Of a DNA stretch of 64,000 bases, positions 1 through 12,400 are shown piece after piece. The stretch covers positions 248,001 through 312,000 of the forward strand of contig JAWUZG010000970.1 of NCBI GenBank assembly GCA_036785705.1. Direction: 5' to 3'. Position 1 is the first letter of the stretch, and every line of letters starts with the position of its first letter. The position numbers and the translations under genes are program-made. The DNA comes from Acanthornis magna. Its lineage: Eukaryota > Chordata > Aves > Passeriformes > Acanthizidae. The notes under the pieces were generated by a model. That model did no database searches, was not told where the DNA came from, and was given only the letters and a program-made list of their open reading frames with translations.

Positions 1-267
1 ACATTGTCCCCGTGTGCCGGTGCTGCCAGAACATCGTAGCAGCGACAAACATCCTTTGGAGATGAGCCTGCATGCTGCTATGCCTGCCGGTGCAGTTTGG
101 ATGTGAAATGCAGGGTGCACAGCAGCTCCGCGTTCTCCGGAACCTCGCTTCGGCTTCTAGCCGCCTAAGACGCACCTTCGCCGGCTAGGCGCTCTTAGCT
201 CGCAAAGCGCGAGAAAGAAGCGCACGGCTCTCTGCGGTCCGGCACAGATGCGAACAGAAGAGGCTAC

Positions 268-287
268 GTGGAGAATACATTCTCCAC
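268..287. other. 20-bp palindrome of the satellite unit (first copy)
   Basis: GTGGAGAATACATTCTCCAC has two 9-bp arms around AC. It is present in each of the 34 units. Copies at 1424, 5640, 6788, 11395 and 11780 have GC at the centre, which makes the palindrome perfect over all 20 bases. The copy at 9086 has two A-to-G changes inside the arms. The role is unknown. Such a dyad could bind a homodimeric protein or form a cruciform or an RNA hairpin, but the sequence alone does not show which. Confidence 0.85.
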
Positions 288-3200
288 GCACACTACCTTC
301 TCCGGGAGCTGAACTTGCACGAGTTTTGTAAGACTAAAGCTGGAGCAAAGTGTTTCTCTCTCTCTCTCGCTCCCTCTCTCTCTGCACATTGTCCCCGTGT
401 GCCGGTGCTGCCAGAACATCGTAGCAGCGACAAACATCCTTTGGAGATGAGCCTGCATGCTGCTATGCCTGCCGGTGCAGTTTGGATGTGAAATGCAGGG
501 TGCACAGCAGCTCCGCGTTCTCCGGCACCTCACTTCGGCTTCTAGCCGCCTAAGACGCACCTTCGCCGGCTAGGCGCTCTTAGCTCGCAAAGCGCGAGAA
601 AGAAGCGGACGGCTCTCTGCGGTCCGGCACAGATGCGAACAGAAGAGGCTACGTGGAGAATACATTCTCCACGCACGCTACCTTCTCCGGGCGCTGCAGC
701 TGCACGAGTTTTGTAAGACTAAAGCTGGGGCAAAGTGTTTCTCTCTCTCTCTCACTCCCTCTCTCTCTGCACATTGTCCCCGTTTGCCGGTGCTGCCAGA
801 ACATCGTAGCAGCGACAAACATCCTTTGGAGATGAGCCTGCATGCTGCTATGCGTGCCGGTGCAGTTTGGATGTGAAATACAGGGTGCACAGCAGCTCCG
901 CGCTCTCCGGCACCTCGCTTCGGCTTCTAGCCGCCTAAGACGCACCTTCGCCGGCTAGGCGCTCTTAGCTCGCAAAGCGCGAGAAAGAAGCGCACGGCTC
1001 TCTGCGGTCCGGCACAGATGCGAACAGAAGAGGCTACGTGGAGAATACATTCTCCACGCACGCTACCTTCTCCGGGCGCTGCAACTGCACGAGTTTTGTA
1101 AGTCTAAAGCTGGATCAAAGTGTTTCTCTCTCTCTCTCTCGCTCCCTCTCTCTCTGCACATTGCCCCGTGTCCCGGTGCTGCCAGAACATCGTAGCAGCG
1201 ACAAACATCCTTTGGAGATGAGCCTGCATGCTGCTATGCCTGCCGGTGCAGTTTGGATGTGAAATGCAGGGTGCACAGCAGCTCCGCGTTCTCCGGCACC
1301 TCGCTTCGGCTTCTAGCCGCCTAAGACGCACCTTCGCCGGCTAGGCGCTCTTAGCTCGCAAAGGGCCAGAAAGAAGCGGACGGCTCTCTGCGGTCCGGCA
1401 CAGATGCGAACAGAAGAGGCTACGTGGAGAATGCATTCTCCACGCACTCTACCTTCTCCGGGAGCTGAACTTGCACGAGTTTTGTAAGTCTAAAGCTGGA
1501 GCAAAGTGTTTCTCTCTCTCTCTCGCTCCCTCTCTCTCTGCACATCGTCCCCGTGTGCCGGTGCTGCCAGAACATCGTAGCAGCGACAAACATCCTTTGG
1601 AGATGAGCCTGCATGCTGCTATGCCTGCCGGTGCAGTTTGGATGTGAAATGCAGGGTGCACAGCAGCTCCGCGTTCTCCGGCACCTCACTTCGGCTTCTA
1701 GCCGCCTAAGACGCACCTTCGCCGGCTAGGCGCTCTTAGCTCGCAAAGCGCGAGAAAGAAGCGCACGGCTCGCTGCGGTCCGGCACAGATGCGAACAGAA
1801 GAGGCTACGTGGAGAATACATTCTCCACGCACGCTACCTTCTCCGGGAGCTGCAACTGCACGAGTTTTGTAAGACTAAAGCTGGGGCAAAGTGTTTCTCT
1901 CTCTCTCTCACTCCCTCTCTCTCTGCACATTGTCCCCGTTTGCCGGTGCTGCCAGAACATCGTAGCAGCGACAAACATCCTTTGGAGATGAGCCTGCATG
2001 CTGCTATGCGTGCCGGTGCAGTTTGGATGTGAAATGCAGGGTGCACAGCAGCTCCGTGCTCTCCGGCACCTCGCTTCGGCTTCTAGCCGCCTAAGACGCA
2101 CCTTCGCCGGCTAGGCGCTCTTAGCTCGCAAAGCGCGAGAAAGAAGCGCACGGCTCTCTGCGGTCCGGCACAGATGCGAACAGAAGAGGCTACGTGGAGA
2201 ATACATTCTCCACGCACTCTACCTTCTCCGGGAGCTGCAACTGCACGAGTTTTGTAAGACTAAAGCTGGGGCAAAGTGTTTCTCTCTCTCTCTCGCTCCC
2301 TCTGCACATCGTGCCCGTGTGCCGGTGCTGCCAGAACATCGTAGCACTGAGAAACATCCTTTGGAGATGAGCCTGCATGCTGCTATGCCTGCCGGTGCAG
2401 TTTGGATGTGAAATGCAGGGTGCACAGCAGCTCCGCGTTCTCCGGCACCTCACTTCGGCTTCTAGCCGCCTAAGACGCACCTTCGCCGACTAGGCGCTCT
2501 TAGATCGCAAAGCGCGAGAAAGAAGCGGACGGCTCTCTGCGGTCCGGCACAGATGCGAAGAGAAGAGGCTACGTGGAGAATACATTCTCCACGCACGCTA
2601 CCTTCTCCGGGCGTTGCAGCTGCACGAGTTTTGTAAGACTAAAGCTGGAGCAAAGTGTTTCTCTCTCTCTCTCGCTCCCTCTCTCTCTGCACATCGTCCC
2701 CGTGTGCCGGTGCTGCCAGAACATCGTAGCAGCGACAAACATCCTTTGGAGATGAGCCTGCATGCTGCTATGCCTGCCGGTGCAGTTTGGATGTGAAATG
2801 CAGGGTGCACAGCAGCTCCGCGTTCTCCGGCACGTCACTTCGGCTTCTAGCCGCCTAAGACGCACCTTCGCCGGCTAGGCGCTCTTAGCTCGCAAAGCGC
2901 GAGAAAGAAGCGGACGGCTCTCTGCGGTCCGGCACAGATGCGAACAGAAGAGGCTACGTGGAGAATACATTCTCCACGCACTCTACCTTCTCTGGGAGCT
3001 GCAACTACACGAGTTTTGTAAGACTAAAGCTGGGGCTAAGTGTTTCTCTCTCGCTCCCTCTCTCTCTGCACATTGGCCCGGGTGCCGGTGCTGCCAGAAC
3101 ATCGTAGCACCGAGAAACATCCTTTGGAGATGAGCCTGCATGCTGCTATGCCTGCCGGTGCAGTTTGGATGTGAAATGAAGGGTGCACAGCAGCTCCGCA

Positions 3201-6024
3201 TTCTCCGGCACCTCACTTCGGCTTCTAGCCGCCTAAGACGCACCTTCGCCGGCTAGGCGCTCTTAGCTCGCAAAGCGCGAGAAAGAAGCGGACGGCTCTC
3301 TGCGGTCCGGTACAGATGCGAACAGAAGAGGCTACGTGGAGAATACATTCTCCACGCACTCTACCTTCTCCGGGCGCTGCAGCTGCACGAGTTTTGTAAG
3401 ACTAAAGCTGGAGCAAAGTGTTTCTCTCTCTCTCTCGCTCCCTCTCTCTCTGCACATCGTCCCCGTGTGCCGGTGCTGCCAGAACATCGTAGCACCGAGA
3501 AACATCCTTTGGAGATGAGCCTGCATGCTGCTATGCCTGCCGGTGCAGTTTGGATGTGAAATGCAGGGTGCACAGCAGCTCCGCGTTCTCCGGCACCTCA
3601 CTTCGGCTTCTAGCCGCCTAAGACGCACCTTAGCCGGCTAGGCGCTCTTAGCTCGCAAAGCGCGAGAAAGAAGCGCACGGCTCTCTGCGGTCCGGCACAG
3701 ATGCGAACAGAAGAGGCTACGTGGAGAATACATTCTCCACGCACTCTACCTTCTCCGGGAGCTGCAACTGCACGAGTTTTGTAAGACTAAAGCTGGGGCA
3801 AAGTGTTTCTCTCTCTCTCTCGCTCCCTCTGCACATCGTGCCCGTGTGCCGGTGCTGCCAGAACATCGTAGCAGCGACAAACATCCTTTGGAGATGAGCC
3901 TGCATGCTGCTATGCCTGCCGGTGCAGTTTGGATGTGAAATGCAGGGTGCACAGCAGCTCCGCGTTCTCCGGAACCTCGCTTCGGCTTCTAGCCGCCTAA
4001 GACGCACCTTCGCCGGCTAGGCGCTCTTAGCTCGCAAAGCGCGAGAAAGAAGCGCACGGCTCTCTGCGGTCCGGCACAGATGCGAACAGAAGAGGCTACG
4101 TGGAGAATACATTCTCCACGCACGCTACCTTCTCCGGGCGCTGCAGCTGCACGAGTTTTGTAAGACTAAAGCTGGAGCAAAGTGTTTCTCTCTCTCTCTC
4201 GCTCCCTCTCTCTCTGCACATCGTCCCCATGTGCCGGTGCTGCCAGGACATCGTAGCAGCGACAAACATCCTTTGGAGATGAGCCTGCATGCTGCTATGC
4301 CTGCCGGTGCAGTTTGGATGTGAAATGCAGGGTGCACAGCAGCTCCGCGTTCTCCGGCACCTCGCTTCGGCTTCTAGCCGCCTAAGACGCACCTTCGCCG
4401 GCTAGGCGCTCTTAGCTCGCAAAGCGCGAGAAAGAAGCGCACGGCTCTCTGCGGTCCGGCACAGATGCGAACAGAAGAGGCTACGTGGAGAATACATTCT
4501 CCACGCACGCTACCTTCTCCGGGCGCTGCAGCTGCACGAGTTTTGTAAGACTAAAGCTGGGGCAAAGTGTTTCTCTCTCTCTCTCGCTCCCTCTCTCTCT
4601 GCACATCGTCCCCATGTGCCGGTGCTGCCAGGACATCGTAGCAGCGACAAACATCCTTTGGAGATGAGCCTGCATGCTGCTATGCCTGCCGGTGCAGTTT
4701 GGATGTGAAATGCAGGGTGCACAGCAGCTCCGCGTTCTCCGGCACCTCGCTTCGGCTTCTAGCCGCCTAAGACGCACCTTCGCCGGCTAGGCGCTCTTAG
4801 CTCGCAAAGCGCGAGAAAGAAGCGCACGGCTCTCTGCGGTCCGGCACAGATGCGAACAGAAGAGGCTACGTGGAGAATACATTCTCCACGCACGCTACCT
4901 TCTCCGGGCGCTGCAACTGCACGAGTTTTGTAAGTCTAAAGCTGGATCAAAGTGTTTCTCTCTCTCTCTCGCTCCCTCTCTCTCTGCACATTGTCCCCGT
5001 GTGCCGGTGCTGCCAGAACATCGTAGCAGCGACAAACATCCTTTGGAGATGAGCCTGCATGCTGCTATGCCTGCCGGTGCAGTTTGGATGTGAAATGCAG
5101 GGTGCACAGCAGCTCCGCGTTCTCCGGAACCTCGCTTCGGCTTCTAGCCGCCTAAGACGCACCTTCGCCGGCTAGGCGCTCTTAGCTCGCAAAGCGCGAG
5201 AAAGAAGCGCACGGCTCTCTGCGGTCCGGCACAGATGCGAACAGAAGAGGCTACGTGGAGAATACATTCTCCACGCACGCTACCTTCTCCGGGAGCTGAA
5301 CTTGCACGAGTTTTGTAAGACTAAAGCTGGAGCAAAGTGTTTCTCTCTCTCTCTCGCTCCCTCTCTCTCTGCACATTGTCCCCGTGTCCCGGTGCTGCCA
5401 GAACATCGTAGCAGCGACAAACATCCTTTGGAGATGAGCCTGCATGCTGCTATGCCTGCCGGTGCAGTTTGGATGTGAAATGCAGGGTGCACAGCAGCTC
5501 CGCATTCTCTGGCACCTCGCTTCGGCTTCTAGCCGCCTAAGACGCACCTTCGCCGGCTAGGCGCTCTTAGCTCGCAAAGCGCCAGAAAGAAGCGGACGGC
5601 TCTCTGCGGTCCGGCACAGATGCGAACAGAAGAGGCAACGTGGAGAATGCATTCTCCACGCACTCTACCTTCTCCGGGAGCTGAACTTGCACGAGTTTTG
5701 TAAGTCTAAAGCTGGAGCAAAGTGTTTCTCTCTCTCTCTCGCTCCCTCTCTCTCTGCACATCGTCCCCGTGTGCCGGTGCTGCCAGAACATCGTAGCAGC
5801 GACAAACATCCTTTGGAGATGAGCCTGCATGCTGCTATGCCTGCCGGTGCAGTTTGGATGTGAAATGCAGGGTGCACAGCAGCTCCGCGTTCTCCGGCAC
5901 CTCACTTCGGCTTCTAGCCGCCTAAGACGCACCTTCGCCGGCTAGGCGCTCTTAGCTCGCAAAGCGCGAGAAAGAAGCGCACGGCTCTCTGCGGTCCGGC
6001 ACAGATGCGAACAGAAGAGGCTAC

Positions 6025-9000
6025 GTGGAGAATACATTCTCCACGCACGCTACCTTCTCCGGGAGCTGCAACTGCACGAGTTTTGTAAGACTAAAGCTGG
6101 GGCAAAGTGTTTCTCTCTCTCTCTCGCTCCCTCTGCACATCGTCCCCGTGTGCCGGTGCTGCCAGAACATCGTAGCAGCGACAAACATCCTTTGGAGATG
6201 AGCCTGCATGCTGCTATGCCTGCCGGTGCAGTTTGGATGTGAAATGCAGGGTGCACAGCAGCTCCGCGTTCTCCGGCACCTCGCTTCGGCTTCTAGCCGC
6301 CTAAGACGCACCTTCGCCGGCTAGGCGCTCTTAGCTCGCAAAGCGCGAGAAAGAAGCGCACGGTTCTCTGCGGTCCGGCACAGATGCGAACAGAAGAGGC
6401 TACGTGGAGAATACATTCTCCACGCACGCTACCTTCTCCGGGCGCTGCAACTGCACGAGTTTTGTAAGTCTAAAGCTGGATCAAAGTGTTTCTCTCTCTC
6501 TCTCGCTCCCTCTCTCTCTGCACATTGTCCCGTGTCCCGGTGCTGCCAGAACATCGTAGCAGCGACAAACATCCTTTGGAGATGAGCCTGCATGCTGCTA
6601 TGCCTGCCGGTGCAGTTTGGATGTGAAATGCAGGGTGCACAGCAGCTCCGCATTCTCCGGCACCTCGCTTCGGCTTCTAGCCGCCTAAGACGCACCTTCG
6701 CCGGCTAGGCGCTCTTAGCTCGCAAAGCGCCAGAAAGAAGCGGACGGCTCTCTGCGGTCTGGCACAGATGCGAACAGAAGAGGCTACGTGGAGAATGCAT
6801 TCTCCACGCACTCTACCTTCTCCGGGAGCTGAACTTGCACGAGTTTTGTAAGTCTAAAGCTGGAGCAAAGTGTTTCTCTCTCTCTCTCGCTCCCTCTCTC
6901 TCTGCACATCGTCCCCGTGTGCCGGTGCTGCCAGAACATCGTAGCAGCGACAAACATCCTTTGGAGATGAGCCTGCATGCTGCTATGCCTGCCGGTGCAG
7001 TTTGGATGTGAAATGCAGGGTGCACAGCAGCTCCGCGTTCTCCGGCACCTCACTTCGGCTTCTAGCCGCCTAAGACGCACCTTCGCCGGCTAGGCGCTCT
7101 TAGCTCGCAAAGCGCGAGAAAGAAGCGCACGGCTCTCTGCGGTCCGGCACAGATGCGAACAGAAGAGGCTACGTGGAGAATACATTCTCCACGCACTCTA
7201 CCTTCTCCGGGAGCTGCAACTGCACGAGTTTTGTAAGACTAAAGCTGGGGCAAAGTGTTTCTCTCTCTCTCTCGCTCCCTCTGCACATCGTGCCCGTGTG
7301 CCGGTGCTGCCAGAACATCGTAGCAGCGACAAACATCCTTTGGAGATGAGCCTGCATGCTGCTATGCCTGCCGGTGCAGTTTGGATGTGAAATGCAGGGT
7401 GCACAGCAGCTCCGCGTTCTCCAGCACCTCGCTTCGGCTTCTAGCCGCCTAAGACGCACCTTCGCCGGCTAGGCGCTCTTAGCTCGCAAAGCGCGAGAAA
7501 GAAGCGGACGGCTCTCTGCGGTCCGGCACAGATGCGAACAGAAGAGGCTACGTGGAGAATACATTCTCCACGCACACTACCTTCTCCGGGCGCTGCAACT
7601 GCACGAGTTTTGTAAGTCTAAAGCTGGATCAAAGTGTTTCTCTCTCTCTCTCGCTCCCTCTCTCTCTGCACATTGTCCCCGTGTGCCGGTGCTGCCAGAA
7701 CATCGTAGCAGCGACAAACATCCTTTGGAGATGAGCCTGCATGCTGCTATGCCTGCCGGTGCAGTTTGGATGTGAAATGCAGGGTGCACAGCAGCTCCGC
7801 GTTCTCCGGAACCTCGCTTCGGCTTCTAGCCGCCTAAGACGCACCTTCGCCGGCTAGGCGCTCTTAGCTCGCAAAGCGCGAGAAAGAAGCGCACGGCTCT
7901 CTGCGGTCCGGCACAGATGCGAACAGAAGAGGCTACGTGGAGAATACATTCTCCACGCACACTACCTTCTCCGGGAGCTGAACTTGCACGAGTTTTGTAA
8001 GACTAAAGCTGGAGCAAAGTGTTTCTCTCTCTCTCTCGCTCCCTCTCTCTCTGCACATTGTCCCCGTGTGCCGGTGCTGCCAGAACATCGTAGCAGCGAC
8101 AAACATCCTTTGGAGATGAGCCTGCATGCTGCTATGCCTGCCGGTGCAGTTTGGATGTGAAATGCAGGGTGCACAGCAGCTCCGCGTTCTCCGGCACCTC
8201 ACTTCGGCTTCTAGCCGCCTAAGACGCACCTTCGCCGGCTAGGCGCTCTTAGCTCGCAAAGCGCGAGAAAGAAGCGCACGGCTCTCTGCGGTCCGGCACA
8301 GATGCGAACAGAAGAGGCTACGTGGAGAATACATTCTCCACGCACTCTACCTTCTCCGGGAGCTGCAACTGCATGAGTTTTGTAAGACTAAAGCTGGGGC
8401 AAAGTGTTTCTCTCTCTCTCTCGCTCCCTTTGCACATCGTCCCCGTGTGCCGGTGCTGCCAGAACATCGTAGCAGCGACAAACATCCTTTGGAGATGAGC
8501 CTGCATGCTGCTATGCGTGCCGGTGCAGTTTGGATGTGAAATGCAGGGTGCACAGCAGCTCCGCGTTCTCCGGCACCTCGCTTCGGCTTCTAGCCGCCTA
8601 AGACGCACCTTCGCCGACTAGGCGCTCTTAGCTCGCAAAGCGCGAGAAAGAAGCGCACGGCTCTCTGCGGTCCGGCACAGATGCGAACAGAAGAGGCTAC
8701 GTGGAGAATACATTCTCCACGCACGCTACCTTCTCCGAGCGCTGCAACTGCACGAGTTTTGTAAGTCTAAAGCTGGATCAAAGTGTTTCTCTCTCTCTCT
8801 CGCTCCCTCTCTCTCTGCACATTGTCCCCGTGTGCCGGTGCTGCCAGAACATCGTAGCAGCGACAAACATCCTTTGGAGATGAGCCTGCATGCTGCTATG
8901 CCTGCCGGTGCAGTTTGGATGTGAAATGCAGGGTGCACAGCAGCTCCGCGTTCTCCGGCACCTCGCTTCGGCTTCTAGCCGCCTAAGACGCACCTTCGCC

Positions 9001-9470
9001 GGCTAGGCGCTCTTAGCTCGCAAAGCGCGAGAAAGAAGCGCACGGCTCTCTGCGGTCCGGCACAGATGCGAACAGAAGAGGCTACGTGGAGAGTACGTTC
9101 TCCACGCACACTACCTTCTCCGGGAGCTGAACTTGCACGAGTTTTGTAAGACTAAAGCTGGATCAAAGTGTTTCTCTCTCTCTCTCGCTCCCTCTCTCTC
9201 TGCACATTGTCTCCGTGTGCCGGTGCTGCCAGAACATCGTAGCAGCGACAAACATCCTTTGGAGATGAGCCTGCATGCTGCTATGCATGCCGGTGCAGTT
9301 TGGATGTGAAATGCAGGGTGCACAGCAGCTCCGCATTCTCCGGCACCTCGCTTCGGCTTCTAGCCGCCTAAGACGCACCTTCGCCGGCTAGGCGCTCTTA
9401 GCTCGCAAAGCGCGAGAAAGAAGCGCACGGCTCTCTGCGGTCCGGCACAGATGCGAACAGAAGAGGCTAC
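6025..9470. repeat. Trimeric higher-order repeat within the satellite
   Basis: Three satellite subtypes recur in fixed order: a short 379-bp unit of AGCTGCAACT type, then a CGCTGCAACT unit with GTAAGT/GGATC, then an AGCTGAACTT unit. Blocks start at 6025, 7173 and 8322, giving periods of 1148, 1149 and 1149 bp. Short units at 6025, 7173 and 8322 share the deletion after CTCGCTCCCT. The units at 6404, 7552 and 8701 share the GGATC variant. The third member varies between blocks: 6788 carries the GC-centred palindrome, while 7937 and 9086 do not. Outside this stretch the order is mixed. Subtypes were assigned by eye from diagnostic bases, not by full alignment. Confidence 0.75.
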
Positions 9471-12400
9471 GTGGAGAATACATTCTCCACGCACGCTACC
9501 TTCTCCGGGCGCTGCAACTGCACGAGTTTTGTAAGACGAAAGCTGGAGCAAAGTGTTTCTCTCTCTCTCTCGCTCCCTCTCTCTCTGCACATCGTCCCCG
9601 TGTGCCGGTGCTGCCACAACGTCGGAGCAGCGAGCAACATCCTTTGGAGATGAGCCTGCATGCTGCTATGCCTGCCGGTGCAGTTTGGATGTGAAATGCA
9701 GGGTGCACAGCAGCTCCGCGTTCTCCGGCACCTCGCTTCGGCTTCTAGCCGCCTAAGACGCACCTTCGCCGGCTAGGCGCTCTTAGCTCGCAAAGCGCGA
9801 GAAAGAAGCGGACGGCTCTCTGCGGTCCGGCACAGATGCGAACAGAAGAGGCTACGTGGAGAATACATTCTCCACGCACACTACCTTCTCCGGGAGCTGA
9901 ACTTGCACGAGTTTTGTAAGACTAAAGCTGGAGCAAAGTGTTTCTCTCTCTCTCTCGCTCCCTCTCTCTCTGCACATTGTCCCCGTGTGCCGGTGCTGCC
10001 AGAACATCGTAGCAGCGACAAACATCCTTTGGAGATGAGCCTGCATGCTGCTATGCCTGCCGGTGCAGTTTGGATGTGAAATGCAGGGTGCACAGCAGCT
10101 CCGCGTTCTCCGGCACCTCGCTTCGGCTTCTAGCCGCCTAAGACGCACCTTCGCCGGCTAGGCGCTCTTAGCTCGCAAAGCGCGAGAAAGAAGCGCACGG
10201 CTCTCTGCGGTCCGGCACAGATGCGAACAGAAGAGGCTACGTGGAGAATACATTCTCCACGCACGCTACCTTCTCCGGGCGCTGCAACTGCACGAGTTTT
10301 GTAAGTCTAAAGCTGGATCAAAGTGTTTCTCTCTCTCTCTCGCTCCCTCTCTCTCTGCACATTGTCCCCGTGTCCCGGTGCTGCCAGAACATCGTAGCAG
10401 CGACAAACATCCTTTGGAGATGAGCCTGCATGCTGCTATGCCTGCCGGTGCAGTTTGGATGTGAAATGCAGGGTGCACAGCAGCTCCGCGTTCTCCGGCA
10501 CCTCGCTTCGGCTTCTAGCCGCCTAAGACGCACCTTCGCCGGCTAGGCGCTCTTAGCTCGCAAAGCGCGAGAAAGAAGCGCACGGCTCTCTGCGGTCCGG
10601 CACAGATGCGAACAGAAGAGGCTACGTGGAGAATACATTCTCCACGCACTCTACCTTCTCCGGGAGCTGAACTTGCACGAGTTTTGTAAGTCTAAAGCTG
10701 GATCAAAGTGTTTCTCTCTCTCTCTCGCTCCCTCTCTCTCTGCACATTGCCCCGTGTGCCGGTGCTGCCAGAACATCGTAGCAGCGACAAACATCCTTTG
10801 GAGATGAGCCTGCATGCTGCTATGCCTGCCGGTGCAGTTTGGATGTGAAATGCAGGGTGCACAGCAGCTCCGCGTTCTCCGGCACCTCGCTTCGGCTTCT
10901 AGCCGCCTAAGACGCACCTTCGCCGGCTAGGCGCTCTTAGCTCGCAAAGCGCGAGAAAGAAGCGCACGGCTCTCTGCGGTCCGGCACAGATGCGAACAGA
11001 AGAGGCTACGTGGAGAATACATTCTCCACGCACTCTACCTTCTCCGGGAGCTGCAGCTGCACGAGTTTTGTAAGACTAAAGCTGGGGCAAAGTGTTTCTC
11101 TCTCTCTCTCACTCCCTCTCTCTCTGCACATTGTCCCCGTTTGCCGGTGCTGCCAGAACATCGTAGCAGAGACAAACATCCTTTGGAGATGAGCCTGCAT
11201 GCTGCTATGCCTGCCGGTGCAGTTTGGATGTGAAATGCAGGGTGCACAGCAGCTCCGCGTTCTCCGGCACCTCGCTTCGGCTTCTAGCCGCCTAAGACGC
11301 ACCTTCGCCGGCTAGGCGCTCTTAGCTCGCAAAGCGCGAGAAAGAAGCGATCGGCTCTCTGCGGTCCGGCACAGATGCGAACAGAAGAGGCTACGTGGAG
11401 AATGCATTCTCCACGCACTCTACCTTCTCCGGGAGCTGAACTTGCACGAGTTTTGTAAGTCTAAAGCTGGAGCAAAGTGTTTCTCTCTCTCTCTCACTCC
11501 CTCTCTCTCTGCACATTGTCCCCGTTTGCCGGTGCTTCCAGAACATCGTAGCAGAGACAAACATCCTTTGGAGATGAGCCTGCATGCTGCTATGCCTGCC
11601 GGTGCAGTTTGGATGTGAAATGCAGGGTGCACAGCAGCTCCGCGTTCTCCGGCACCTCGCTTCGGCTTCTAGCCGCCTAAGACGCACCTTCGCCGGCTAG
11701 GCGCTCTTAGCTCGCAAAGCGCCAGAAAGAAGCGGACGGCTCTCTGCGGTCCGGTACAGATGCGAACAGAAGAGGCTACGTGGAGAATGCATTCTCCACG
11801 CACTCTACCTTCTCCGGGAGCTGAACTTGCACGAGTTTTGTAAGACTAAAGCTGGATCAAAGTGTTTCTCTCTCTCTCTCGCTCCCTCTCTCTCTGCACA
11901 TTGTCCCCGTGTCCCGGTGCTGCCAGAACATCGTAGCAGAGACAAACATCCTTTGGAGATGAGCCTGCATGCTGCTATGCCTGCCGGTGCAGTTTGGATG
12001 TGAAATGCAGGGTGCACAGCAGCTCCGCGTTCTCCGGCACCTCGCTTCGGCTTCTAGCCGCCTAAGACGCACCTTCGCCGGCTAGGCGCTCTTAGCTCGC
12101 AAAGCGCGAGAAAGAAGCGCACGGCTCTCTGCGGTCCGGCACAGATGCGAACAGAAGAGGCTACGTGGAGAATACATTCTCCACGCACGCTACCTTCTCC
12201 GGGCGCTGCAACTGCACGAGTTTTGTAAGTCTAAAGCTGGAGCAAAGTGTTTCTCTCTCTCTCTCGCTCCCTCTCTCTCTGCACATTGTCCCCGTGTGCC
12301 GGTGCTGCCAGAACATCGTAGCAGCGACAAACATCCTTTGGAGATGAGCCTGCATGCTGCTATGCCTGCCGGTGCAGTTTGGATGTGAAATGCAGGGTGC

